Shown here in pieces: positions 37,363-45,746 of a stretch of 46,171 nucleotides of DNA (its first letter is position 1; every line of letters starts with the position of its first letter). The position numbers and the translations under genes are program-made. The notes below the pieces were generated by a model. It did no database searches. It had not been told where the DNA came from and worked only from the letters and a program-made list of their open reading frames with translations. The stretch is from a virus, in the IMG/VR virus record IMGVR_UViG_3300028920_000107, positions 1-46,171 of that record; one strand, given 5' to 3'.

Positions 37363-37815
37363 CTATGACGTGGGGTCAACGCGCACTTCAAGACGTAAAA
37401 CAGCGTGTGCCTTGTCCAGCGTGTCCGATTCGTCATAATATGCCGGTATTATGCCGAGCGACACCATTGGGCGGCAGTTCGCATTTGTCACGGTCAGGAT
37501 TCGGTCATTTAAAATCTGCTCGCATCTCTCGACGATTTTGTTGCAGTTGGACGGTATTTGCCCGTTGGAGAGCAGGTCGCAATACGCGTGAACCCGCACT
37601 TCGTAGTCATACGTCTGCGACATCGAGACGGTTGCTGGCGGGTTGAGCTCGATCAGGAGCAGGTTTGCCGCGTCAGTCCGCGGTACCCGCCCGGTAAAAA
37701 TCCGCAAGCTGGAACTGTTGAGGTACGACGACCCCTGCAGCGTAGAGTCGGCCGCGAGCGGTGTCCGCACTCCGTTGAGAACGTCGTCGGGGTTGAGATA
37801 AAACCGGATCGCCAT
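37363..37815 (-). CDS. tail terminator-like protein
   Basis: A 150-residue protein starting at ATG 37815, one base into the preceding stop (TAATG); the longer frame to 37857 is rejected. It mixes strands and helices (TVSMSQTYDYEVRVHAYCD, NKIVERCEQILNDRIL, AHAVLRLEVRV), like the tail terminators that cap the tube and join it to the head. The position just before the tail tube gene is the usual one. The assignment rests on position more than motif. Confidence 0.68.
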   Translation of the reverse strand: MAIRFYLNPDDVLNGVRTPLAADSTLQGSSYLNSSSLRIFTGRVPRTDAANLLLIELNPPATVSMSQTYDYEVRVHAYCDLLSNGQIPSNCNKIVERCEQILNDRILTVTNANCRPMVSLGIIPAYYDESDTLDKAHAVLRLEVRVDPTS

Positions 37816-38255
37816 TATATCTGCCCTCTTACTGCTTCGGCCAGCAGGCCGAGCCATTTGTCGTGGTATTTTTTGAATGCCCCGCCGATCACGTAATGGC
37901 CAGGCCGCATTTCGACGTAGATCGAATATTCCATCCCTGCAAAGATCACGCCCTTGAATGTGCCGCGCTCGTAGCCGATTGTAACTTCCGGGCTCGAAGG
38001 CAGCGACAGCTTGCTTTTGCTCGCCTTGGTGATTTTGACCGCGCTTTCATTTGGGGCCACATTGATCGAATTGCGCAGGTTTGTGGTCTGATCCTTGAAG
38101 CCGCCAGGGTCCTGCCGCGCATCGTTGGCGATCAGGCGACACACGTACTCGAAGGCGTTTTTGATTTTCTCGAACTGCCTTCCGGTGAACGCGTCCAGGC
38201 CAACAGAGAGCCTTTGCATTCCGTGCAGCTCGAACGTTACTCCGTCCTGCATCAT
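37815..38255 (-). CDS. HK97 gp10-like tail completion protein
   Basis: A 146-residue protein with the HK97 gp10-type pattern: an N-terminal helix region (FEKIKNAFEYVCRLIANDAR), then TTNLRNSINVAPNE, a strand rich in K/S, and a YSIYVEMRPGHYVIGGAF strand near the end. These proteins join the tail to the head connector. The start ATG 38255 overlaps the previous stop (ATGA). Confidence 0.82.
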   Translation of the reverse strand: MMQDGVTFELHGMQRLSVGLDAFTGRQFEKIKNAFEYVCRLIANDARQDPGGFKDQTTNLRNSINVAPNESAVKITKASKSKLSLPSSPEVTIGYERGTFKGVIFAGMEYSIYVEMRPGHYVIGGAFKKYHDKWLGLLAEAVRGQI

Positions 38256-38635
38256 GGCTGGCTCAGTTTCCGCAGGTAGATTTCCTGCATGTCAGAATAA
38301 TCGTGGTAATATTCGAGACGGTACGTGTTGGTCGAGTCCAGAACCTTCATGCCCCTGACCAGGTTCGTAAGCGTCTTGTGCGGGTAGAACACATAAAGCG
38401 TATCCCACTCACTCAGGCCGCGCCGCTCGATCTGGCGCTCGCTTTCGACATGCAGGTCGCCGGCCACATCCTCATGCACTAGGGTTTCCAATGTCGCGCC
38501 ATTCAGGGTCGTCTCGACCGCGTAAAACGACATGACCCCTGCGTCTGTCGGGTGCGTAGCCACAATCGTAACTTCGCTTGCCCGGATCAGGCCAAAGCTC
38601 AAAATCTCGATTGCCGTCCCAACCGCCAAAGGCAT
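38252..38635 (-). CDS. head closure / head-tail joining-like protein
   Basis: A 127-residue, mostly beta protein (AIEILSFGLIRASEVTIVATH, GVMSFYAVETTLNGATLE, LYVFYPHKTLTNLVRG). Position between the adaptor and tail completion genes suits a head-closure or stopper protein; sequence alone does not identify a family. It starts at ATG 38635, overlapping the repeat-protein stop (TAATG). Confidence 0.6.
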   Translation of the reverse strand: MPLAVGTAIEILSFGLIRASEVTIVATHPTDAGVMSFYAVETTLNGATLETLVHEDVAGDLHVESERQIERRGLSEWDTLYVFYPHKTLTNLVRGMKVLDSTNTYRLEYYHDYSDMQEIYLRKLSQP

Positions 38636-39864
38636 TAGGCCACCGTCCTTCCGGTCGTGCTGATCGTGTGCGTGTAAAGCGCATTCCCGCTCTGATCTTT
38701 GTAGGTGATCGTGCCTGCAACCAAATCCACGACCGCCGTACCGTTGAAAATCGAGAGCATAGTTTTAAACAGCGTCGCGTAGGTTACAGAGCCGTCCACG
38801 GTGTCGGTTGTCGATATCCCGGCTGACGGGACTTGCTCAAGCGCGTTTGACGTAAGTCTGTAAACAGCCCCGTCGATTTCAACCATTGTCTCGAGCTTGT
38901 CGGTCACTACCTTAATGGCTCCAACTTCCGTATCTACGTAGCCAGCAATTGTGGTAAGCAGGTCATCGGTCGTGGAATGAAGCCCTGCTGCCGTTCCTGC
39001 TTCATCTGGTACAATGCCTCCAACCGTACTAATGTCTCCATTGATGTCTCCGTTTATGTCATAACCACCACCGGCCCCGACTGCTTCAATACCGTCGCCT
39101 GCTGTTATTGCCTCTGCGTGAATACCATCACCAGAAGTGCTGCCTCCGCGTGCTTCAATTCCGTGACCTGTCCCGCCAGCCTCACTCTTAATGCCGCTTG
39201 CTGTTCCGTTTCCTATTGCGTTGATCCCTGGATGGTTTGCTGCACCAACTGACACCATGCCGGGGCCTTCAAGCGCCTCAGCCCTAATGCCCGGCTTGCT
39301 ATCTCCTCGGCCATAGCCTTGAATGCCGTAACCTTCCCCGTCTGCTTCTGCCTGGATTCCTTGGCCGCTTGACGAGCCGCCCTTCGCCTTTAACCCGTGG
39401 CCCGTGTCCCCGCCAGTCCCTTCAACCCCGCTACCGCTTCCATTCCCGCTTGCCTTCAAGCCGCTTCCGTTTGACCCCGTTGAGCTGGCAACAATAGCAT
39501 CGCCAGAATCGTTGACGATGTTGAGCTTTTTCAGGTTAAGCGTCGCATTGTTTCCGTTTGTTGCCAGGCCGTCTATTTTTACAAGATTGATCTGCGGGGC
39601 GGCATCGTCTGCGGTAAACTTGCATGGCACATATCTGTCGGCATCACTCAGGCCAACAGCCGCGTCGCTATCGAGATCAATCACGCCGAGCATGGTTTCA
39701 GATGGTGAGTAAGAAAACGTATACCAGCCGCCGCCCAAATCTGTAAAAGCCGGTGGACTGTCTTCTGCCCCTCCGCCATCACGCTGCACCAGAGATTCCC
39801 AGGCGAGAACAAGGCCTGCCGTTCCCACCCCGGCATTTGATGCGAAAACTTCGTAAGCTGCCAT
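38635..39864 (-). CDS. repeat protein, beta-helix-like adhesin/fibre
   Basis: A 409-residue protein. Residues 1-125 form a beta domain (YEVFASNAGVGTAGL, WYTFSYSPSETML). Residues ~131-265 are about eleven imperfect repeats of 11-12 residues of the form G-x-G-[I/L/V]-x-A-x-[G/A] (GHGLKAKGG, GYGIQGYG, SGIKSEAG, GDGIEAVG), which suggests a beta-helix or collagen-like fibre. A coiled coil (DLLTTIAGYVDTEVGAIK) and a C-terminal beta domain follow. It lies inside the connector gene cluster, so it may be a virion appendage. Start ATG 39864 overlaps the previous stop (TAATG). Confidence 0.68.
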   Translation of the reverse strand: MAAYEVFASNAGVGTAGLVLAWESLVQRDGGGAEDSPPAFTDLGGGWYTFSYSPSETMLGVIDLDSDAAVGLSDADRYVPCKFTADDAAPQINLVKIDGLATNGNNATLNLKKLNIVNDSGDAIVASSTGSNGSGLKASGNGSGSGVEGTGGDTGHGLKAKGGSSSGQGIQAEADGEGYGIQGYGRGDSKPGIRAEALEGPGMVSVGAANHPGINAIGNGTASGIKSEAGGTGHGIEARGGSTSGDGIHAEAITAGDGIEAVGAGGGYDINGDINGDISTVGGIVPDEAGTAAGLHSTTDDLLTTIAGYVDTEVGAIKVVTDKLETMVEIDGAVYRLTSNALEQVPSAGISTTDTVDGSVTYATLFKTMLSIFNGTAVVDLVAGTITYKDQSGNALYTHTISTTGRTVA

Positions 39865-42368
39865 TATCGTATTCCCCTTTTCACTCCGAGAATTTCACCC
39901 ATTGACGATCTTGAAAAACCTCTGCCGTGTATTGATCTCTTTACACCAATTATTTCACCAAGTCTTGAGCGCGTGCCTGTGCTTGTTACCAATGAAATCC
40001 ACTCCCCGCAACTCAAAAAACTGTCGGGGTCATTTTGGTTATCGAATTCCGTTTTGGCCCATCCCAACGAGAGCGATGCTAATGCGATCCTGTGCTCGTC
40101 AAACCACACGTCCGCATTGGCGTTTGCCCCGACAACATAGGAGGAACCCGAATCAAGGAATTGAGAATTAACAGGCGTATTTGAGAAGGAACCTGATGGC
40201 TGTGTCCCGTCAATAAAAACCTTCAACTTGTCCGCATCTGTCGCTCCTGCTCCATCAAAAACGTAATGAAAAAGATGCCATTGGTTGTCTGTCAATACGC
40301 CACTTGTGGCAAAAGTCCACCTTCCATAATTTCCATCATCTCGCAAAGCTGCATAGAGGTTCCCGCCGTATGTGTATAAATCAATCCTTGATGTGCTGCC
40401 TGCGTAGATTGATGACAGGTAGCAATATTTATACTGGTTGACCTGGCCCTTCATCCACCCAGTAAGGCTCACGTTTGGTTCGTCATAAACAATCGTCGGA
40501 GCGCCAGTCCTAAGGGTCTGTGTTGACGCAGCCACCAAATAACTACTTCCAATTATTCCAGATGCTCCATGCCCACTTGCTGCTCCTTGTGGTACAAAAC
40601 TCAAATACCCCGGAGTTCTGGAATTTGCCAGATCCCCGCTTGATTCATCCATGTGCGCTACGACCCCATACCCTGCATTCATCCAGACAGGCGTGTCGTT
40701 TTGGCGGGTAGCACTTTCAACTCGGATGTAGAAAGTATTGTCAGCGGAACTCGACAAGGAAGGCACACGCACCCACAATTGAAGTAGCTTAGAACCTTCA
40801 TTGAACGTCACGATCTCCCGATCATACTCAAGCGTTTCCGCTTCATTCCTTACCTTGATACATTGGCTACCGCCTGCTGCTGTGACTGCTGCCCAAAAAT
40901 CATCTGGTATATCAGATACGCGACTGTCAATCAAAACAGGGAAATCAGAATGTGCTCCGCTTGTCACAGAACCACTGGGAACAGTCACAAGGAATTTGCC
41001 TCTGACTGTTGATGCGGGATTCAGTTCCCAGCGCCCAAGGCAGGGTGCCGATGGTCTATTCCCGCCACCATTTGCACCTTCTGTATTGTCTGCAAGTTGA
41101 GCGGTTGCGCCTGCTCCATCCAGTTTACCACCGGGGGCAGGAACATAGTAACGCGACTTCCCGTATGTGGTGCTCTGGAAATCTCCGTTCACAATTCCAG
41201 TAATCTTTGTGTCGTCGCCAGTTCCAAACCCGATTGTCGTTGCGTGTCCGGTTCCGCAATTATAACCGGCTGAATTCCCAGGCAAATACCAATCTCTTGT
41301 GGCTACCGTGCTATTCCCCCAACAGTTGCGAAACGTCAACACCTTATTGTCAATGTAGAAAGTGTAAAGGTTTGCAGCCCCACCGACATTCTCAATGACG
41401 CTATTAGCGTTTGCTGCCAACACACCAAACGCCACGTTGTTTGAGTTTATCAGTAGGCCATTTGAAAAATAGACGACAGGGGTGGCGCCATTTAGCACCA
41501 AGGCACGGTTGATTGATGCGCCTGCATTGCAGTTCCCTAAATAATTTACGATCCTAATTGTGCACGCAGTAGAAACATCGTTTACTTGCATGATGGATCT
41601 GCCGCCTATCGCTGCCAACGTCTGTTGGATGTCCAAATTCTTTAACCAAATAGTGCCCGGCCCCTCCGTGGTCACAAGAACTGCATAGCTATTGTAATAA
41701 TTGCTCAGCACATACCCGCCATTAAACACGCCACGACTCGGCAACAGGTTATCAATTATGCATTCTTGTGAGTTCAGAGAATGCGAAAAAGACGCTGTTG
41801 CTGTTCCTGTCACGTGGCCGTTTTGGTTTCCGCGCAGGGTGCCTGTTTGAGTGGTACAATCTCCTGCTAAGTTGGACAACAGCGGGTAGTCGCCAGTTGG
41901 ACCAAAAGTATAGGTTCCGCTTGCAATTGCTGCCCTGTCCGGCAAAGCCAAAGGTGTTGGCGGTTTCAACGGGTCGTATGTTTTGAATATCTTTTCGTCG
42001 GCGGTCGATATTGCCGTTGCGTCCACGCTTGCCATTAGCTCACCATTCAACAGCTTCGTGCTGTCAATCGCAGTCACCTTTGCGAGCTCGTCGAAATCGA
42101 TGATGCTTTTGGTCAAAGAGAGCATTTTTGACTGATCTTTTGAGTCGTTTACCGGAGCACATTGCGCCTTGCACCAATCTTCTTGGCTGTCATCGTAGAC
42201 CATGAAAAGGTACGCCTTGCGACCCATCTGGTAATAATTCTTGGCGTGCATCTCGTCGAGCTGCTCTTGCGTTGCCTTGAAATATCCGCAACATTGGCCG
42301 TGGACATAACGCAACTTGCCCGGTATCCTGTCCGGTTCTGCGCGTTTATATGTCATTACAATGGGCAT
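39864..42368 (-). CDS. large adhesin-like protein with DUF2341 and LamG/lectin-like domains
   Basis: An 834-residue protein. The N-terminal ~100 residues have clustered cysteines (YVHGQCCGYFKATQEQ) and an acidic linker. Residues ~130-430 are a beta-solenoid-like region rich in N/G/T. Residues ~455-545 match DUF2341 (KFLVTVPSGSV, DFPVLIDSRVSDIPDDFW, LEYDREIVTFNEG), and ~560-780 a LamG/concanavalin-like domain (YGVVAHMDESSGDLAN, NQWHLFHYVFDGAG). The end has two near-copies of GEI-[I/L]-GVKR. Such proteins bind sugars. A virion appendage is likely. Confidence 0.75.
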   Translation of the reverse strand: MPIVMTYKRAEPDRIPGKLRYVHGQCCGYFKATQEQLDEMHAKNYYQMGRKAYLFMVYDDSQEDWCKAQCAPVNDSKDQSKMLSLTKSIIDFDELAKVTAIDSTKLLNGELMASVDATAISTADEKIFKTYDPLKPPTPLALPDRAAIASGTYTFGPTGDYPLLSNLAGDCTTQTGTLRGNQNGHVTGTATASFSHSLNSQECIIDNLLPSRGVFNGGYVLSNYYNSYAVLVTTEGPGTIWLKNLDIQQTLAAIGGRSIMQVNDVSTACTIRIVNYLGNCNAGASINRALVLNGATPVVYFSNGLLINSNNVAFGVLAANANSVIENVGGAANLYTFYIDNKVLTFRNCWGNSTVATRDWYLPGNSAGYNCGTGHATTIGFGTGDDTKITGIVNGDFQSTTYGKSRYYVPAPGGKLDGAGATAQLADNTEGANGGGNRPSAPCLGRWELNPASTVRGKFLVTVPSGSVTSGAHSDFPVLIDSRVSDIPDDFWAAVTAAGGSQCIKVRNEAETLEYDREIVTFNEGSKLLQLWVRVPSLSSSADNTFYIRVESATRQNDTPVWMNAGYGVVAHMDESSGDLANSRTPGYLSFVPQGAASGHGASGIIGSSYLVAASTQTLRTGAPTIVYDEPNVSLTGWMKGQVNQYKYCYLSSIYAGSTSRIDLYTYGGNLYAALRDDGNYGRWTFATSGVLTDNQWHLFHYVFDGAGATDADKLKVFIDGTQPSGSFSNTPVNSQFLDSGSSYVVGANANADVWFDEHRIALASLSLGWAKTEFDNQNDPDSFLSCGEWISLVTSTGTRSRLGEIIGVKRSIHGRGFSRSSMGEILGVKRGIR

Positions 42369-42538
42369 TATCGCATCAGCTCCGTTTGCTTCTGTTCCTC
42401 TGTCGCGATCTTTTCCAGCGCCAGCACGCCGCGCTCAAAAAGATTTTGGGCCGGCCGCACTCCATCGAGCGCGACCAGGCCCGCTATAAAAATGGCTGCG
42501 GCAATCGCACAGCCTATTGTCAGCTTGAACCATGCCAT
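42368..42538 (-). CDS. small single-span membrane protein
   Basis: A 56-residue frame starting at ATG 42538, seven bases after GGGAGG, ending in TAA that overlaps the next start (TAATG). Residues 5-22 (KLTIGCAIAAAIFIAGLV) form a transmembrane segment, followed by a helical tail (RGVLALEKIATEEQKQ). Its role is unknown. A tail-tip membrane factor, a signal-anchor peptide or a minor lysis factor are possible. The strong ribosome site and both overlaps make it a real gene. Confidence 0.75.
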   Translation of the reverse strand: MAWFKLTIGCAIAAAIFIAGLVALDGVRPAQNLFERGVLALEKIATEEQKQTELMR

Positions 42539-42539
42539 G

Positions 42540-42896
42540 CTACCGCCTCCCTATGTCCGACCGGACCAGGCTTGCCCCTTCAAAGCCTTCGTATTCGGCC
42601 AGGTACGGCTTCAAAATCTGCTGCGCAATCGGGGGCATTGATTCCATGAAGGTCTTTTGCACTTTGCCCTTCGTGATGGCTTTCAGACCTGTTGGATTGT
42701 CGGCCATCCAGTCGAAAATTGCCACCAGGGCCGTATTGTACGCCGTCGAGTAGCCCGGCCGAGATTCGTCCAGCTCAAGCGAATCCAGCATAGTCTCTGC
42801 CATGCTCTGATAGAGCAGGATCTTGTCGTCAGACCAGTTCGGGACGGCAGGAACGCTGGTATAGTCTTTCAGTTGATCGGCTGTATAGGTGGCCAC
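42540..42896 (-). CDS. head-tail adaptor (gp6-like)
   Basis: A 118-residue helical protein starting at GTG 42896, nine bases after AAGGAG. The pattern YTADQLKDYTSVPAVPNWSDDKI, then helices with LYQSMAETMLDSLEL and YNTALVAIFDWMA, fits the small helical adaptors that sit on the portal ring. It follows the capsid and zinc-ribbon genes, the usual place. A short C-terminal extension is basic. Confidence 0.78.
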   Translation of the reverse strand: MATYTADQLKDYTSVPAVPNWSDDKILLYQSMAETMLDSLELDESRPGYSTAYNTALVAIFDWMADNPTGLKAITKGKVQKTFMESMPPIAQQILKPYLAEYEGFEGASLVRSDIGRR

Positions 42897-42902
42897 GATC
42901 TG

Positions 42903-43229
42903 TTACTCCTTGTCTGCCTTTTTGCCCTTCTTTGGACCGCTATCTGCCAGCGCGTCCACAAGCAGGCCGAGCTTTTCTTCAATGCTCACCAGCATGATCA
43001 GCACGGCTTTTTCCATCGTGAGCTTCGGCGATGTCTGGTAAAGCCGAGCCAGGAAATCTTTCACGGTATCCTGTTCCTTGGCCTTGCCTTCCTCGCCGGC
43101 TTCTGCTTTTCCAAGTGGGTACTGCATAACCCCTTTACATCTTCCGCAGATCACCTTGCCGCTGAATCCTTCCGGAAGGGATGCTGGAATTTGAGGGTCG
43201 CCGCATTGGCAAATTTTCGTTTCCGTCAT
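42903..43229 (-). CDS. zinc-ribbon protein in the head operon
   Basis: A 108-residue protein starting at ATG 43229, seven bases after AAGGAG. The N-terminus has C-x-C ... C-x2-C (KICQCGDPQI, VICGRCKGVMQYP), a small zinc site. The rest is a helix with LARLYQTSPKLTMEKAVLIMLVSIEEKLGLLV and a Lys-rich end. It lies between the capsid and adaptor genes. It may be a minor head protein; no known family. Confidence 0.68.
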   Translation of the reverse strand: MTETKICQCGDPQIPASLPEGFSGKVICGRCKGVMQYPLGKAEAGEEGKAKEQDTVKDFLARLYQTSPKLTMEKAVLIMLVSIEEKLGLLVDALADSGPKKGKKADKE

Positions 43230-43299
43230 GCTCTTGCTCCTTCGAAATCGGTGGACGGGGAGTTGCACCCCGCCCACCAGTTATGGTTGACCGGCCTAC

Positions 43300-44421
43300 T
43301 TATGAGAAGCTGGGCTCGTCCCATGAAGTGTCACCAACATACAGGCAGGCACCCATGCTGCGTTCGTTCACTCCCAGACCGAGATACCGGCGATATTGCG
43401 CGTCGGCACCAATGATCGGGTTGTTTCCGGACTCAGAAACGAGCATCAGCCCGGGGAACTGCGGATGCGTGCGGAACGCAAGCGGGTTCGACGGGTGATT
43501 CTCGCCATGGTACATGGTGGCCAGGATGTAGTCAGCCGGAAGGTCGGGCGTTTCGATCACGACCGCTTCCTTCCAGGTTCCCACGGCCTTGACGTTGTAG
43601 CCCATTACCTTCGTGCCGTTGATCAAAGCCTGCACAAACCCGGAGTTGTTGTACTCAGGGTTGACCGCACCAAGGATCGCCGAAATCTCCTTGATCGGCT
43701 TGAAGGCCGTATCCGCTTTGATCAGGTTGATTGTGGCACCCGTGCAAGCCCACAGCAACACTTGGCCATTGGCGCCTTCGTGTTCCGTGACCCTTGAGAT
43801 CAGGGTGTCCAGCTCTGCACCACTGTTCAGGTTGTCTTTCGTGGCCACAGCAAGGTAATGATCATGGTCGCCGTCAAACGTGATCTGGCCGTTCGGACGC
43901 GGGGTGTCCATGCTGCCCTCGTTGTTCCAGAACGCTTTCGGGGTTGCAGCTATGTGCGTCAGAGCGTCCACGCGGGAGCTCGGAGCCTTCGTTGCCATTG
44001 CCGAAAACATTTCCTTCACAATGAGCTTTTGGTCAGCAACAAACTTTGCGTTCGCCCATTCCGTGATCTGCTTTGAGGTCATCTGCACGATAGTTTCACG
44101 GTGGAGCTTCGTGGCCGCGCCAAAGCGCCGAATCGGCACAGGGCGATTCCACGAATCAAACTGGTTCCGGTTGGCCGGCACTTCGATCTCGGACAGCTCC
44201 GTGAATTCGTCGCTGGCAAACATTTTTTTGGTGTTTGCGTTTTTGTCCTCGAAGTCATACGCAAACAGGGACTTCAGGGCGCTTGTCCGGCTGTTGTATT
44301 CAGCGATGCCCGGGAAAATCTCCTGCTCAAGCAGGTCTTTGAGGTAGATATTGTCGGTCGTTTTGAGCTGCAAAAATTCATTGCTCAAAACACCAAATAC
44401 GAATGAATATTTCTCTGCCAT
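43300..44421 (-). CDS. major capsid protein
   Basis: A 373-residue protein of the HK97-like size and placement, after the scaffold and before the adaptor gene. It is a mix of helices and strands (NEFLQLKTTDNIYLKDLLEQEIFPG, then HRETIVQMTSKQITEWANAK, and a long C-terminal part with SNPLAFRTHPQFPGLM), typical of capsid proteins of this kind although no single short motif is diagnostic. No N-terminal protease-cleaved domain is obvious, which fits a separate scaffold. The ribosome site AAGGAG lies about ten bases before ATG 44421. Confidence 0.82.
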   Translation of the reverse strand: MAEKYSFVFGVLSNEFLQLKTTDNIYLKDLLEQEIFPGIAEYNSRTSALKSLFAYDFEDKNANTKKMFASDEFTELSEIEVPANRNQFDSWNRPVPIRRFGAATKLHRETIVQMTSKQITEWANAKFVADQKLIVKEMFSAMATKAPSSRVDALTHIAATPKAFWNNEGSMDTPRPNGQITFDGDHDHYLAVATKDNLNSGAELDTLISRVTEHEGANGQVLLWACTGATINLIKADTAFKPIKEISAILGAVNPEYNNSGFVQALINGTKVMGYNVKAVGTWKEAVVIETPDLPADYILATMYHGENHPSNPLAFRTHPQFPGLMLVSESGNNPIIGADAQYRRYLGLGVNERSMGACLYVGDTSWDEPSFS

Positions 44422-44446
44422 GGTTTGGCATCTCCTTCAAAAAGGG

Positions 44447-45745
44447 TTATTGCGCTAACGCCTTTTGCTGTTGCTTCACAACGCCAACACCTGTCGATTT
44501 GTGGTATCCGACTATCTGGTATGGGCTGCACCATCTGTCCAGAATGGCCTTGACGTATGCGTCGTCCGCATCATGAAAAACCACTTTCTCGGCCCTGGGA
44601 ATCCAGAGCTGCGAACCCATGCGCTGGCCCTTGTTGTATCTCGGCGGGCCGTCACAGAAGAACATTGCGTAACGGCTGTCGCCAAGATCAGCGTCGTACC
44701 AGGCAAAGGTTCCATGGTCTTTGAGTGGAGCGCATTTCAAATCGACATTCGTAACGCCAAAACCTTCAAGCAGCGTTTTTGTTCTCTGGTACCATTCGAT
44801 ATCGTTGTCATAGCTCGTCACCAAATGGTTCGGGTTGGCCGTTGCCATAAGCAGCGTGCTCAGCCCGGTTCCAGATTCCAAGATCGGCCCGTTGGCCTCT
44901 CTGGCCATCTGTATGATTGTGGCGTAAACGTCGGCGTCGCCAGAGTAGGGGATGTTCCCCCACTCCTGCAGCGCATCAGCAATAAGCGCGTATGTCTCTG
45001 ACTTTGTTTTTATTGCTTCAAGCAGGGTTGCAACGGCAATGCCGTTTTTCCTACGCAAGAACGATGCCAGCCTGCCATGCCAAACACTTTCCCCGGCGTG
45101 ATCGAACGTGAATTCTGGATCGACAAAAATTTGCCCACCCATTTCGCGCCATTTCAAACAGAACCCGTAATCACCCGACCAGCGCGTCTCATTTCTGAAT
45201 AGGCGCTCGAAGATAATTGGGATTTTGGTTCTGCCCGGATCATCCTTTCTGGAATTGTGCTTTTGCGCTTTCTCTGCGAGCTTTTCCAGAACGTGGCGCT
45301 TGATCTTCATAAACCCGGTCGGGATGCCGTTGGCTTCAAGGAGCCCGTCAGGTGTTCCGATGGCCTTTTCGCCTATCAGTCTGACCGGGAATTCCTCGTT
45401 TTTCTGTTTCAGCGGATATGTGCCCCCAACGACATCTCTGTCGTGACGGATCAGCTTTATCAGGTCGACGGCATCGAATCCAACGTCGGAGTCGATGAAA
45501 ACAAGCTGCTCGCAATCCCCTTCCAGAAATTCGCGGACGCACAGATTTCTCGCGTCGTCCACATGGCAATTCCCGGAGAGGATGAAGAAATCGGCCGCGA
45601 TGTTAGCTGCCTGGATTGCTGTTTGTGCTGCCCAAAGAGAGCTTACGCAGCAAGCCTTAATATCCCCGTAAGTGGGGATGGCAATAAACACCTTGGCGGT
45701 GGCTCCTGGCTTTTCTGACTTCTCATTCTTGTATAGGATAGACAT
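44447..45745 (-). CDS. glycosyltransferase-methyltransferase fusion
   Basis: A 432-residue protein. Residues 1-235 are a GT-A glycosyltransferase: AKVFIAIPTYGD opening, the LVFIDSDVGFDAVDL nucleotide-sugar motif (D85-S-D87), GVPTGFMKI-like loop (IPTGFMKIK), and SGDYGFCLKWREMGG (190-204). Residues ~255-425 are a class I methyltransferase: PILESGTGLSTLL (287-299), VTSYDNDIEWY, a distinct FFCDGPPR (362-369) and a final VVFHDADD strand. The two domains are joined by a short linker. It lies between the head-fibre and capsid genes, suggesting glycosylation and methylation of virion sugars. The substrate is unknown. Confidence 0.85.
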   Translation of the reverse strand: MSILYKNEKSEKPGATAKVFIAIPTYGDIKACCVSSLWAAQTAIQAANIAADFFILSGNCHVDDARNLCVREFLEGDCEQLVFIDSDVGFDAVDLIKLIRHDRDVVGGTYPLKQKNEEFPVRLIGEKAIGTPDGLLEANGIPTGFMKIKRHVLEKLAEKAQKHNSRKDDPGRTKIPIIFERLFRNETRWSGDYGFCLKWREMGGQIFVDPEFTFDHAGESVWHGRLASFLRRKNGIAVATLLEAIKTKSETYALIADALQEWGNIPYSGDADVYATIIQMAREANGPILESGTGLSTLLMATANPNHLVTSYDNDIEWYQRTKTLLEGFGVTNVDLKCAPLKDHGTFAWYDADLGDSRYAMFFCDGPPRYNKGQRMGSQLWIPRAEKVVFHDADDAYVKAILDRWCSPYQIVGYHKSTGVGVVKQQQKALAQ

Positions 45746-45746
45746 C

